Positions 34,520 through 44,700 of a stretch of DNA of 64,000 bases are shown here, one piece after another. Within the stretch, counting starts at the first letter, position 1. Every line of letters begins with the position of its first letter. The position numbers and the translations under genes were made by a program. This DNA comes from an uncultured Verrucomicrobia subdivision 3 bacterium. GTDB lineage: Bacteria; Verrucomicrobiota; Verrucomicrobiia; Limisphaerales; UBA11358. The DNA lies in contig CAIOIC010000018.1 in assembly GCA_903858275.1 (NCBI GenBank), positions 1 to 64,000 of the forward strand, read 5' to 3'. Under the pieces are notes generated by a model. The model searched no databases and was not told where the DNA came from. It saw nothing but the letters and a program-made list of their open reading frames with translations.

Positions 34520-35077
34520 TCAGATGTCGATTGTAAAATACACACATTGGTTGCCGTGCACTTTAGTTATTCCCCTAACAAAATTATGTTCTTCCCATGT
34601 GATATCACCAAAGATTTCTTCCAGAAGTTTGTTCTTGGATTTATCAAGCTTTGCATCTTTATCGGTGCCAATTTCAAAGGGGAGATTTTCTCCGTCTCCT
34701 TCAGATGCTATATAGTCGAGCACAAATGTCAGATCTGGCCATAAAACTCCCAGTTTCTTGAGAAATCTGTCCGGCGGTGACCAGGGAGTTGTGAATCTAT
34801 ACAAAATAAAAAAACCTGAATCTTGTATTAATTTTGCCTCGCAACTACCCCACTTGCAGCCCCAATTCTTCCATTCCCAGTCATTGCCTACTGGACTGTA
34901 TTCTTGTTTCAACACATCATCAGGAATGGGAACGAGACTATGAAAGTTGAGGGGTGAGGGCTTGGTTTTTTTCGTCGGCTTCCCCCAAGCGTTGAATCCC
35001 ACGGCTTGTTTTTTAAACTTTGATATTTTCTTTGCGGGACCTTTTACGACCAGTTGGTTTTGCACCCAGGCAGGCAT
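34520..35077 (-). CDS. Api92-like ferredoxin-fold protein, second copy
   Basis: 185 residues, paralogue of the protein at 33936: MPAWVQNQLVVKGP at the start, NFHSLVPIPDDVL, WGCKWGSCEA and FTTPWSPPDRF align one to one. The Cys of the first motif (NWCSN) is replaced by Val-Gln here. The C-terminal third is longer and charged (DKDAKLDKSKNKLLEEIFG). GAAAGGAAA precedes the ATG. The gene is more AT-rich than its neighbour, so it may be a separate acquisition rather than a recent duplication. Confidence 0.75.
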   Translation of the reverse strand: MPAWVQNQLVVKGPAKKISKFKKQAVGFNAWGKPTKKTKPSPLNFHSLVPIPDDVLKQEYSPVGNDWEWKNWGCKWGSCEAKLIQDSGFFILYRFTTPWSPPDRFLKKLGVLWPDLTFVLDYIASEGDGENLPFEIGTDKDAKLDKSKNKLLEEIFGDITWEEHNFVRGITKVHGNQCVYFTIDI

Positions 35078-35197
35078 AATAATTTCCTTTCTTTAATTAA
35101 AACGTTTTGATGTTCTGGCGAAAATACTTTGAGAAAAGATTTTCATCAATCTCATTTGTGCCTTCTAAAGCGGTTCGCTGACGTTTCAAAACTGTAG

Positions 35198-35228
35198 AAG
35201 GGACTGCACCGTATAGATGCAGTCCCTT
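35198..35228. terminator. 11-bp perfect hairpin
   Basis: Arms AAGGGACTGCA/TGCAGTCCCTT with a 9-nt loop. On the plus strand TTTTGGTTTTTG follows. On the minus strand it lies 16 bp after the stop of the 113-residue gene. It is the strongest stem of the series and could terminate in both directions. Confidence 0.7.
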
Positions 35229-35244
35229 TTGGTTTTTGTTGGTT

Positions 35245-35586
35245 TTACTTCTGAACAGTGATGAGGTCCTGTTTTATGAAGCGTTTGAGTTCGGCTTTGG
35301 TCAGCGCTCTGCCCGGCATATACAACTCAATGTACGCCCAGAGGTCTTCCCATTTGAGGCCATATTGAGCGTTGTGCTGCTTATGGAGGGCTTCCAAAAC
35401 TGCAATGGCCTCGCGGTCAGTCATCGCCCGGTCGCGTTCGTTGGCCGCCCGATGTACATCAGCCACCTCCCAGACCAAGGCCATCCGCAAGCGCCAATAG
35501 CGTTTGAGAATGACCTCGGCCTTGGCCTGATCTTTGAGCACTGGTTTAAGCCGCTGAACCATGTCGTCGAGATGATGTTGGTGCAT
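35245..35586 (-). CDS. hypothetical protein
   Basis: 113 residues from ATG 35586, which has GGAG six bases upstream and lies 2 bp after the nuclease stop codon. The protein is helical and charged (MVQRLKPVLKDQAKAEVILK, RDRAMTDREAIAVLEALHKQ) with LTKAELKRFI near the end. No family recognised. Tight coupling to the nuclease gene suggests that the two products work together. Confidence 0.6.
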   Translation of the reverse strand: MHQHHLDDMVQRLKPVLKDQAKAEVILKRYWRLRMALVWEVADVHRAANERDRAMTDREAIAVLEALHKQHNAQYGLKWEDLWAYIELYMPGRALTKAELKRFIKQDLITVQK

Positions 35587-35588
35587 GG

Positions 35589-36395
35589 CTAGCTCCATTT
35601 CTTGCAATCAGACTGGAACTCGCAACCGACACACTGCATCCCCACTGCCGGCACGAAGCTGCCCCGGTCCAAGCCCTCAACGTAATCCTCCATTAATCTG
35701 AACAGCCGATTGCGTTGATATTCCAACATCGGCTCCGTGGGGGTTACGATGAGTTTTGGGACTTTTGTTTTGACGAGGTGGTGCAATTCTCTGGCAGTCT
35801 CACGTTTGCCAGTCGCTTCACGGTAGAGCACGGAATAGCAATCGAGTTGCAGTCCGTTTTGATGCAGGGCTGATTCGCTATCTGGTGTTTTGCCCGTGGT
35901 TTTGAAGTCCACGATGCGACCACCAGACCGGACCAGATCCAGCACCCCGATGAGCACAGGCAGACCGTGTTTTGACAAGTCAGCCTCAACCGGAACCTCA
36001 ACAGCTTCTGGCATCTCGTTAGCTTTGATTGGGGTGTCGGTGAAGTATTTTTCCAACACATTCCAGGCCGATGTCTTTTGGTCCGGTTCTTCACCATCCC
36101 AATTAATCTGGCCTTGATCTAACCACCCGGCATCGAACACTTGTTTCAGCTTAGTGATGTCGAACGGTTGCTTGCGCCACCGACCCATGTTCCACTGTTG
36201 CAAGACCAGATGCACCACACTGCCGTAGTGCAACGCCGCCGTCTTGGGTTTGTTGATCTTGAGGACGTACCGGAAGAAGAACTTGAGCCGGCACTGAAGC
36301 CAGCAGTTCAACCGTGAGGCCGAGACCGTTTTCTGGAGCGTTGAGATTGGCACCGGTTCACTGCTGCCAACGCTCGGTTCGACCAGGGCAATCAT
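35589..36395 (-). CDS. RecB/Cas4-like PD-(D/E)XK nuclease with Fe-S cysteines
   Basis: 268 residues. Core nuclease residues are Asp153 in GVLDLV, Asp163 and Lys165 in VDFKTT, and Gln183 in the following helix. Cysteines at both ends (Cys31/Cys35 in CWLQC; Cys255, Cys258 and Cys264 near the end) can hold a 4Fe-4S cluster as in Cas4 and AddB. ASRLNCWLQCRLKFFFRYV at the start is typical of this RecB-like family. It probably acts as an exonuclease in recombination or replication of the element. The start overlaps the upstream gene as ATGA. Confidence 0.85.
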   Translation of the reverse strand: MIALVEPSVGSSEPVPISTLQKTVSASRLNCWLQCRLKFFFRYVLKINKPKTAALHYGSVVHLVLQQWNMGRWRKQPFDITKLKQVFDAGWLDQGQINWDGEEPDQKTSAWNVLEKYFTDTPIKANEMPEAVEVPVEADLSKHGLPVLIGVLDLVRSGGRIVDFKTTGKTPDSESALHQNGLQLDCYSVLYREATGKRETARELHHLVKTKVPKLIVTPTEPMLEYQRNRLFRLMEDYVEGLDRGSFVPAVGMQCVGCEFQSDCKKWS

Positions 36396-36874
36396 CGGGC
36401 ACCTGCTTTCTGGAACCGTTGGCCCCGAGGTTTGCTTTGACCAGTCTGTTCGAGCAGTTCCTCAATCAAACCGCTAGCTTCGAGTTTGTTGAGCTGCCGA
36501 ACACCTTTGCCGAACCTGTCCTGAGCCAAAACCTCGACCTTGGCTTTATCCAGCTTGTTCTCGTCCGTGATTTTGAGAATCAGATCGCGCTGTTTATCGG
36601 AGCAGGCCCATTTGTCGTCCTGGGGTTTATGATGGCCATTCCCGTTCCCGTTGCCATTCGCGTGGCCGTTTCCGTTGCTGTTCGTCCCAGGCAAATAACC
36701 GATTTGTTGGATATTGCTGTCGACGCTGTTTTGGAGCACGTCGTATAAACGGGCACTTTCCTGTTCGACTTGCGATACGTCACTCAGCTCGCTTTTGAGG
36801 GTAACACTGAACTGATGGCTTGAATAACCGGGCAGGCCGATTTTCTTGGAGTAGTTTGCTTCGAGTGTGATCAT
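36392..36874 (-). CDS. hypothetical protein with Asn/Gly-rich linker
   Basis: 160 residues. The N-terminal 60 (MITLEANYSKKIGLPGYSSH on) look like a small beta domain. A low-complexity Asn-Gly repeat (about 65-82) leads to a C-terminal helical part, WACSDKQRDLILKITDENK with LNKLEASGLIEELLE. That last pattern, S.KQ..LI..I...N followed by L.K.EAS.LI..L, is common at the ends of phage recombination and replication proteins. A single-strand annealing or accessory role to the following nuclease is possible. AAAGGA precedes the start, and the gene is coupled to the nuclease by ATGA. Confidence 0.6.
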   Translation of the reverse strand: MITLEANYSKKIGLPGYSSHQFSVTLKSELSDVSQVEQESARLYDVLQNSVDSNIQQIGYLPGTNSNGNGHANGNGNGNGHHKPQDDKWACSDKQRDLILKITDENKLDKAKVEVLAQDRFGKGVRQLNKLEASGLIEELLEQTGQSKPRGQRFQKAGAR

Positions 36875-36960
36875 GGTATTTTCCTTTCTCTGTTTTGGTT
36901 TGTGGTTGTTTGGGAAGTGATAGCTAAACGCCCCCTAGCTAAGAAGATGGCTGAGGGGTT

Positions 36961-37018
36961 GGGACGGGAGAGATGTTCGCCTGCAGCCTTAGCCACTATC
37001 GAACACCCCTCCCGTCCC
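36961..37018. repeat. 19-bp inverted repeat with 20-nt loop
   Basis: Arms GGGACGGGAGAGATGTTCG and CGAACACCCCTCCCGTCCC are inverted copies with two mismatches. A smaller imperfect hairpin (CCCCTAGC/GCTGAGGGG) adjoins it at 36931-36958. They occupy the divergent gap between the 160-residue gene and the histone-like gene. Replication origin, transfer origin or operator are all possible. Confidence 0.65.
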
Positions 37019-37128
37019 TTTGAACCCGGTATATGAGCAAAGCCCAAGGTCCAGATTCATATTATTATACCTGCGGAAGCTAGGAAATCTGAGGAGGGGT
37101 GGGGTATTGCAGTTTGAGTGGTTGAGTG

Positions 37129-37134
37129 TATAAT
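37129..37134 (+). promoter_or_regulatory. -10 element of the histone-like gene
   Basis: A perfect TATAAT is found 11 bp before the preferred start codon (37145), with TTGCAG at 37108-37113 as a poor -35 with short spacing. It fits a promoter for the downstream gene with a very short leader. Confidence 0.4.
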
Positions 37135-37144
37135 GGAAAACACT

Positions 37145-37489
37145 ATGAGTAATCTATTGAATCTAACCTCGGCTCAATTAATCAAAGCCGCCAACATCAA
37201 AGACAAAATTGAAGCATTGACCAAAGAACTGAATGGCTTGCTCGGTTCGTCAGCTCCGGTAGTCAAAGCTGCTAAACCTGCCAAAAAGCGGGGTATGAGT
37301 GCTGCTGGTCGTGCTGCTGTTTCTGCCGCTGCTAAACTTCGCTGGGCTAAGATTAAAGCTGCGAAGGCCAGTCCCAAAGCTGCTAAACCTGCGAAGAAGA
37401 AGTTTAAGATGAGTGCTGCTGCTAAAGCCAAGATTAGTGCTGCGGCTAAGGCTCGTTGGGCTGCGAAGAAAGCCGGGGCAAAGAAGTGA
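37145..37489 (+). CDS. histone H1-like Lys/Ala-rich DNA-binding protein
   Basis: 114 residues from ATG 37145 (MSNLLNLTSAQLIKAANIKD); ATG 37133 is possible but overlaps a TATAAT. After a short helical head, the body is Lys/Ala/Pro-rich with two copies of a nucleotide-associated motif, MSAAGRAAVSAAAKLRWAK and MSAAAKAKISAAAKARWAA, joined by AAKPAKK linkers. Such proteins bind DNA without sequence preference and occur in many Verrucomicrobiota and on their elements. It probably compacts or shields the element's DNA. A strong terminator follows. Transcribed away from the rest of the block. Confidence 0.75.
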   Translation: MSNLLNLTSAQLIKAANIKDKIEALTKELNGLLGSSAPVVKAAKPAKKRGMSAAGRAAVSAAAKLRWAKIKAAKASPKAAKPAKKKFKMSAAAKAKISAAAKARWAAKKAGAKK

Positions 37490-37502
37490 TTTGATTGATA
37501 TA

Positions 37503-37532
37503 AAAGGCCACCTCATTATTGGGGTGGCCTTT
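37503..37532 (+). terminator. terminator of the histone-like gene
   Basis: Perfect 10-bp arms AAAGGCCACC/GGTGGCCTTT, loop 10 nt, 13 bp after the stop codon. A second small hairpin (AAATGAC/GTCATTT, followed by TT) lies at 37543-37562. Confidence 0.8.
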
Positions 37533-37686
37533 AGTTTATGGGTAAATGACTGAAGGGTCATTTTTGGATGAGGGGCTGGGCAGGGGCGTGTGATAACATA
37601 GTGAACAATCATCCAAGGCCGAGACGATATTCCCACGCCAACATTCATTAGATCACAGACAAAAGGACGAACGGAAAGGCCACCGA

Positions 37687-37998
37687 TTAAGCTGACTTGC
37701 GTTTTGCGAGCAATAATGCCAATGCGCCAGCCGACAATAAAAGCCAAGTCGTTGGTTCTGGAACTGCGGACGGAGAAAGCGCAAAGGAAGTAACGGAAGG
37801 GGCGGCGAACGGGTCAGTGGGCAGTGAATACTGTGCACCCACATTGACGTAACCGGAAATTGTGGTCGAGGATAAACTGGTATTCAGGCTGCTTAGTTTC
37901 TGCTCATCTGCGTGGGCTGCGGAGATAAATCCAAGCGCAACAAACCCGATTGCCAAAGCAATCATCGTTGATCTGGATTTAATTTTCACTTTTTGCAT
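37687..37998 (-). CDS. PEP-CTERM sorting-signal protein
   Basis: 103 residues. A signal peptide (MIALAIGFVALGFISAAHA) is followed by a short mature part with TISGYVNVGAQYS and then the C-terminal sorting signal: VPEPTTW, a hydrophobic helix and KRKSA. Such proteins are processed by exosortase and attached to the envelope or released in biofilm matrix. The mature part is only about 45 residues, small for the class. The motif T.SGY..VGA is shared with the lipoprotein just upstream. Confidence 0.8.
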   Translation of the reverse strand: MQKVKIKSRSTMIALAIGFVALGFISAAHADEQKLSSLNTSLSSTTISGYVNVGAQYSLPTDPFAAPSVTSFALSPSAVPEPTTWLLLSAGALALLLAKRKSA

Positions 37999-38052
37999 TA
38001 TCAAAAAAGTTTCAGATTAGCGCAATGCATTTTGATGCCGTTTTAGACGGGA

Positions 38053-38223
38053 CTAGAACTTCTTGCTTGCTCCAACACTGATGTAGCCGCTCACGGTCGG
38101 ACTGGCATCTTGTGTGATGCTGGCACCGGTTTGGGTGTTCTGTTGTGAGTCTCGACTGGTGGCGCAACCTGAAAGCATTGCGGCAACGACAACGAATAAT
38201 GTTTTGCAAATTAGTTTTTTCAT
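38053..38223 (-). CDS. small lipoprotein
   Basis: 56 residues from ATG 38223. A lipoprotein signal (MKKLICKTLFVVVAAMLSGC) with lipobox LSGC is followed by a Ser/Gln/Thr-rich tail that ends TVSGYISVGASKKF. The end resembles TISGYVNVGAQYS of the neighbouring PEP-CTERM protein, so the two may share a partner or polymerise. Function unknown. Confidence 0.65.
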   Translation of the reverse strand: MKKLICKTLFVVVAAMLSGCATSRDSQQNTQTGASITQDASPTVSGYISVGASKKF

Positions 38224-38307
38224 CGTTCGTAACCGAGAATCCGCGCCAGCGCTTATTCTCATGGCATCTCGCGTGCTATGGTTGGCGTGTGGGTTCAACT
38301 TATTTTG

Positions 38308-38709
38308 TCAGCCTTTAATCCAACTGTCAAAATTTGATCTGATTACACTAAGTGGCTGGCTAAAAACATGAAACTGCTTGCTTAGCTCAGGAAAAACGTT
38401 CAATACATTATCGGGAAATGTGCTTTCGGCAAATTCGCGAACTTTTAATGAATCACCGCGACCAACAAGGAATGAAACTTCATTAGATTGGAAAACAGCG
38501 ACGACAAACAAACCCTCACGGTTCCGGTCATAGTCAGCCATCAGGAGATCAAAATGAGGTTCGTGTAAAAGGTTGGGAAAACGCTTTAATTCGTCATCAT
38601 ATCTTTTGAGATAATCCAACAACCATTGCCGAACTTTTCCCACCGACAAGATGTTTTTTGATCCAGCTTCTTTAGCGGTATCGAGCATTGTTTTTAGCTT
38701 TTCTTCCAT
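38308..38709 (-). CDS. candidate immunity protein for the RHS toxin
   Basis: 133 residues, soluble, no family recognised. It starts 21 bp after the stop codon of the giant RHS gene and is transcribed with it, the usual place of the immunity gene in polymorphic toxin loci. It has an alpha-helical start (LKTMLDTAKEAGSKNIL) and a strand-rich middle (LFVVAVFQSNEVSFLVGRG). Acidic residues are frequent, as expected for a nuclease inhibitor. The assignment rests on position. Confidence 0.55.
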   Translation of the reverse strand: MEEKLKTMLDTAKEAGSKNILSVGKVRQWLLDYLKRYDDELKRFPNLLHEPHFDLLMADYDRNREGLFVVAVFQSNEVSFLVGRGDSLKVREFAESTFPDNVLNVFPELSKQFHVFSQPLSVIRSNFDSWIKG

Positions 38710-38730
38710 ACGATATATAATAATTACAGG

Positions 38731-41700
38731 CTAATACTGATCAATGTTTATAGACTGGATGATTGTTCCATCCGGCAACTGGCTGGCGGCATTTTGTTCG
38801 AGCGGACCGAGCGCTGTATTGATACGCATTGGCAATAGATTTTGATTTGCAGGAACTTGCCGACCCCCAAATTGACGAGAGACGAACTCATCAACATTAA
38901 AGCCATGTGGAATTCTAACTTTAGAAAGAGGCGTATTGGCAGGATAAAGTTGTAACACATCTCTAACATAGCGCCGACTTAAATCGCGAACATATTCAAC
39001 TTGATTTCCAACAATCGCTCTTTCAGCACCACTCATGATTCGTTGATTTGCAATCATGTATCTTGCTCTTATCAAATTTATTTGTTCGGGTGTGAAAGCA
39101 GCGCTATTTAAGCGGACTGTGAGCGTAGTGCCTCGTGTTAATGCCATTGTTCCGCTCGACGCGCCAAGAAACGGCGGTGGTTGCTGAACCGCAGCAGTTG
39201 GCCTCATTATTCCTGCGCCTGCGCCGGAAACTAATGCCACCGTGTTCAACCAATCCACGCTTCTATCCAAGGTGCCAAGATGTTCACCAAAGCCATCGCC
39301 TTGAATGAGATTGAGGCCGTAAAAAGCCTGAAATGGAGCGCGCATCAGATTGTAACGGTTAGCAACGTTTAGCGCTCCGCCAGCTTGGTAATCCGCAGTC
39401 GCTTGATTAAAATAGTTGGCAGGCGAGCCGTTGTTTACCGCCAAGTGGGCAAAGTGGCTTAGAAATTCCGCTGTGCCGCCGCCAACCGCATTGTCAGTGG
39501 TCGCGGAATACGCATCGAGCATTGTCGAGGCAGCCTTGAACTCTTTGGCATACGGATTGATGTTGGCATTCTGGAAAGCCTGTTTGCCAAATCTCCCGTT
39601 CGCATCCCAATAGGCGGCGGGATTCCCATTGAAGGCCGAGTAAAGCGAATCATCAGCAGCGTGGCCCAGCGGGTCGGCACTCAGAAAGGTTCGACTTTCG
39701 GCGTCATAGGGGCGTGCGCCCCAATAGTAGAGGCTGGTCATGTCGCGCCATTTGCCGCGCCAGGCCAAATGTTCCGCCGTCAGCGACGAGTTCAACGACA
39801 GTGCCGGATAACCCGCCTGCGGGCCGTAGCCATTCATCCGTGCCGCATTCCAAGAGACAGTTCCATTGGTTACGGAAGCCAAAACATTGCCGAAGCCGTC
39901 TTGGATCAATCCGACCGAAGAATAACCGGTCGTCAACGATTCCAAGCCGCCCAAGCCTTGCTGGCTGCCATAACCACCGTCCAAATCCGGCCCGTAATTT
40001 TTCCACGTCGTCAAACCGCCGTTCACGGTCACGCCGATTTCCAAAAATTCCACCTGCGGGTCGTAGTAGTGAATGATCGCCGTGGGCTGCGAAGTGATCA
40101 CGACATTGTTGGTGACATTCACGGTGGTGGTGCGGATGCGCCGCCCGAGCGGGTCAAAATCCGCCTGCCAGTTGTAGCCGCTGCTCTGACTGTCCCGCTC
40201 GCTCGCCTTCACCAAGCGCCCGAACGCATCCCAGGTGAACGTTTGAATGCGATTGGTCTGGCCGGAGGCTGTCAGCCATACACGCTGGGTGATTTGGCCG
40301 TTGCCGTCGAAGGTGTTCGTCGAGGTATCCGCCGCGTTGTTGGTGAAGGTGACCGTGGCATTGGTCACAAACAAACCGCTGGGATGCGCCGCCATGGCCG
40401 TCAACTGGTGTGGTCCCGGCGTCAAATCCAGCGTTGCCCGCCATTGACCGCCGTTGGTTCCCACAACAGTGGTCGCAACCGGGTGACCATCGAGCAAGGC
40501 TGTGATGGTGGCTTTGCCGTTGACCTGTCCGTAAGCCGGGCGATGCGCCACGCTATTCGTGGCCTTGACGATGCGGGAGAAGGTGTCAGTGACCCCAGAC
40601 CATGATGGAGACGGGCTGGAATCCTGCACTACCTTGGTGAGAATGCCCATGCCGCCAGCGGCACCGTTGTCGAACGTGTAGGCGTTGTTGACAGACTGGC
40701 CGTCAGCAACATTGAGACTTTCCTGAATCAAACGGCGGTTCAAGGAACCGTAGGCGAAGTTGCGGGTATCGGTGAAGTCGCTGCGCTGGGCGATGTAGGC
40801 GGCGGGCGAACCGTCGCCGAGCCAACTCCACGATTCCACCAAGGCGTTTCCCCCAGACACACTGGTTGTGGCCTGCAAGGGACGGCCGACGCCATCGCGC
40901 TGATTGATGACGAGGGTGCGGAACGCATTCGTGCGGCCGGTCAGCAGGCCGTTGTCGGCATAACCGAAGGTGCCACCGCCGCTGGCGGTCATCAGGCCAT
41001 CCGCCCGATACTGAAAGCTCGCATTCCAGCCGCCACCGAAGGCAAGCTGCGTGCGCCGACCGGCGGCATCCCAAGCCTGGCTATTACCATAAGAGAACGA
41101 ACCGCCATTGACGGATTCGGTCGTCAACTGGCCATAGGCATCGAACGTGCGCGACACGGAAACTGCCGGGCCGGTGTTGGTGCTGGCAAAAGATTGGGTG
41201 AGGCTGGTGACGATACCGCGCGCGTCAAAGGTCCAGCCCAGCGTCATCTGTTGTTCGGACAGCGAGCCGCTGCACGCCATATTGGTCGCCCGCAGCCAGT
41301 CGTCATAAGCTACGGTTCGGGTGACGCCATTGCCATCGGTGGTGGTATTCAGCAAACCGGCGAGCGGATTGCCGGCAGAATAATAGGCGTAGGTGTTGCT
41401 GTGGGTGACGGAAGATCCGCTGCTGTCTTGTTCCGACAGGATTTGGCCGGCGTTGTTGTAGGTGGCAGACCAGGTGAGGCTCGCCCCCGGCATGACGCGG
41501 CTGGTCAGGTTGCCCGCCGAATTGTAGCTGAACGAGGTCAGAGCGTTATCGCGTTCGGTCAGGGTTTTAACCCGGTTCAAGCCGTCACGGGTGAAGGACG
41601 AGGTCTGCCATGTGGTCAGGCGATTGTTAATGATGGAGGCTTGAGTTTCGGCTGAAAGATTTCCGACCAAATCGAATTTCCGGAGAGTGAGATTGTTCAC

Positions 41701-44700
41701 ATCTGCCGACGGCGATGAAATTGAAAGCAATGATTGTCCGTCGGTATCCGTGTAGGTGGTGGTGCTGATCGCATTGGCCCCCGAACCGCTGGTGGTCGTG
41801 AAACTATTATTATCCGCCGCGTAGGTGATGGTGGAGGTGAGCAACGGCGTGCTGCTGCCCGCCGCGTAGGTTTGGACGCCTAACGTCCGGCCAAGGGTAT
41901 CGAAGGTGGTGGTGGTTTTTTCACCGAGCGCATTGGAGATGGTGACGGTTTTTCCGCTCGAATCGTAGATGCGGGTGAGGATTTGTTGCAGCACGTTGGT
42001 TGAGTAACCACCACCCATGCCGCCAGGGCCGCCACTGCCGCCCGTGACGGTGACGATGGCCGGGCCGGCGGCGCATTTCAGGCGGCCAAGGCCGTCGAAA
42101 TAATTGGTGAAGGTGTTGCCGGCCGCATCGGTCCATTGCGCCGGGTTTCCCCGCCGGTCACGCACGGTTAAATTGGTCGCCAGCGGATTGCCGGAAGCGG
42201 AATAGAAGATGCGAGTGGTGGTCAGGGCCGCATCATTGTAGGTGGTTTCCCAATAGGCTCCGTTGTTCTGGATTTCACGACGGACCCGGCCATCCAAATA
42301 ATAGGTCCAGCCATTGGTGGCCCCTTCCGGGGTGGCACGAAAATAAGGCTGTCCGGTTTGGGTGTAGAGCGTGGTGGTGACGCCGCCCAAGGCGTTGGTG
42401 TGATACTTTACCTGTCCGCCTATTTCATAAGCAAAGCCTTCGGTGGCTAGCAAAGTGGTTCCATCGGTATCGAAGGTTTTGCGTTGCGACAATCGGCCCA
42501 AGGCATCCCAGGTGTTGGTGGTGACGGCACCTCTGGGGTCGATGGTTTTGGTCAGATTTCCGAATGAGTCGTAGGCGAAGAAAGTGGTGGCGTAGAGATT
42601 GTCACCCGTCTCGGCTTCAATGCCGGTGCCATCGGCTTTGGCCCGACTGCGCCATTGGATTTGCTCAACCTTGCGCCCGGATCCATCATAACTGAACCAA
42701 ATCAAATCATCGGGGTTGGAGCGCGGGCCATCATACCATTCCAAGTCACCATTCCGATTGTAATAAAAGTTCTCCCGCGCCACGGCGGTTCCGCTTTCAT
42801 CGAGCACATCGCGAGAGAGACGCCGCCCCATGGCATCGAAATTCATGCGCAAACGCCGGCCTTGTGCATCCACCTGTTCCGCGAGGTCGCCGCGCGGCGT
42901 AAACGTGAGGTAAGTAATTACGGCAGGGTCAGAATTCCCCGCAACATCGGCGGTGGCGGCATAACGGGTGAGCTGGGTCGGGAAGCCCCGGCCATTATAG
43001 GCCCATTCGTTGGTGGCACTATCCGCCAGAACCACCCGTGCCAGCAATCCGAATGATTGATTCGTGCGCGTGGTTGTGGCGAGCGAAATCACCTCGGAAA
43101 CATTGGTGTAATAGAAACGGTTGGTGGCAAGGGAAACACCGCCGCCAAGTTGCACCGCGCGGCTGGGACGCCACGCATCCGCGCCATCCTCATAGAGCAG
43201 GAACACGCCGCCACCCGCCGGATTGACGGATGATTGCAAAAGATTGTTGGTGGTAAAAGTGAAGGTGTTGGTGGCACTTTGATTGGCAGCCCCGGTGCCG
43301 GCAAGATCGCCATAAATCGTCTGGTTGGTGACGTTCCCGTTGGAATCGTAGAAGAACGCATTCGTCAAACCCCGAACATCCACCGTGTATTCGAGGCTGT
43401 TTTGGTAATAGCCGGGCTTGTTGGTCTCGCTGCCAACATACCAGTTCTGGGTGTTGGTGCGGCCCAGCGGTTCAATGATCTGAGTGAGCAGATTGTTGGT
43501 GTAGTAATAATAGTAGGGATTGCCGAAAACATCTTTCACCGCAGTGACGCCGCTGATGAGCGAGTTGGTCAGGCCAGTGCAGTTGTTGGTGTAAAAGAAA
43601 GTGGCGTTGGTGATCAATTCGCGGTTGACGCCCACGGTCGCGGCCTGGGCAATCACGCGCCGAAGATTGTCATAGGTGTTGGCCAGTTGACGTCCGTTTG
43701 GCTTGGTTTCCTTCACGAGCAAGTGAGTCGAATCCGTGTAGGTGGCGCTGTTCGTGGTGAACGTGTAGTGCTGATATTCGTATTGCCACGAGGAGTTGTC
43801 CGGCAGCGTCACGCTCACCAGGTCGCCGTAATTATCATACTGATAATTGACGGTGCGATTATCATCAGACAACACCTGCGTCACCCGGCCATAAAAGTCA
43901 TACTGGAACGTGAGTGATGCCCCGTTGGCTCCCTGAATGCGGTATAGCTGGCCAAAATTGTTGTTGCCAGAATTCGTGCCGTAAATGAACTGGTAATAAT
44001 TTCCTGAGTGGTCTTGCCAGAGCGTCAGATAAGGCCGGATGCGGTTTAGATAATTACTGCCGTTGGCAATGCCGAAGTTGGTCATCACTTGGAACACGCG
44101 CTGGCTGCCATCCGAACCAAACAGGGTATAAATCTGGCTGTTGGTGGGATTAGGCAGGATGTAATTGTTGAAAACATTGGCGATGCCGCCGATGCCATTG
44201 GGTGAGAAGTTTGCCAGATCGGGATTGTCCGCTGTGGTGACTGTCCAAAAGCCGTTGGTCTGCTGCCGATAAGCGAGAACGGAGCCGTCCATTTCAGCGG
44301 CGTTGGCAATCACGCTGCCCGCCGAGTTGGTGACGACGACAAGCCAGGGCATGATGCCGAATTTCCAGCCTGCGCCAACCTGAGCGGTGGCAAGATTACG
44401 GCTTTGATAATTGCGGTGAAGCGGCAGGGGCATCGGCCCGGCCAAGGCGATGTCCACGCTATCAGCGCAGAAGTCACCGGAAACAACTTGAACCGGGTCG
44501 GATACCACCGAGGCCGCCTGTTTTATCCGTGCCCAAGCATTGCCAAACCATCCAGCATCAGACCCGGCCTTGATCGCATTCGCCGTGGAATTGTTGCCCA
44601 AATTCAGTCCGGCGGAAATAAGGGAGGCTTGCGTCACCTGTTGTGGAGTGAAGGCAATTTGTTGCGGCTGGCCGGAACTGGACGTCAGATTGAGGGCAGC

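Noticed and set aside
37174..37431. 85-codon minus-strand Ala/Leu-rich frame
   Set aside because: Shadow of the Lys/Ala repeats of the histone-like gene.
39661..40605. Long plus-strand frames inside the RHS gene (also 43234-43917, 48134-48814)
   Set aside because: They are antisense to a continuous 3413-residue protein with clear RHS and RCC1 repeats.
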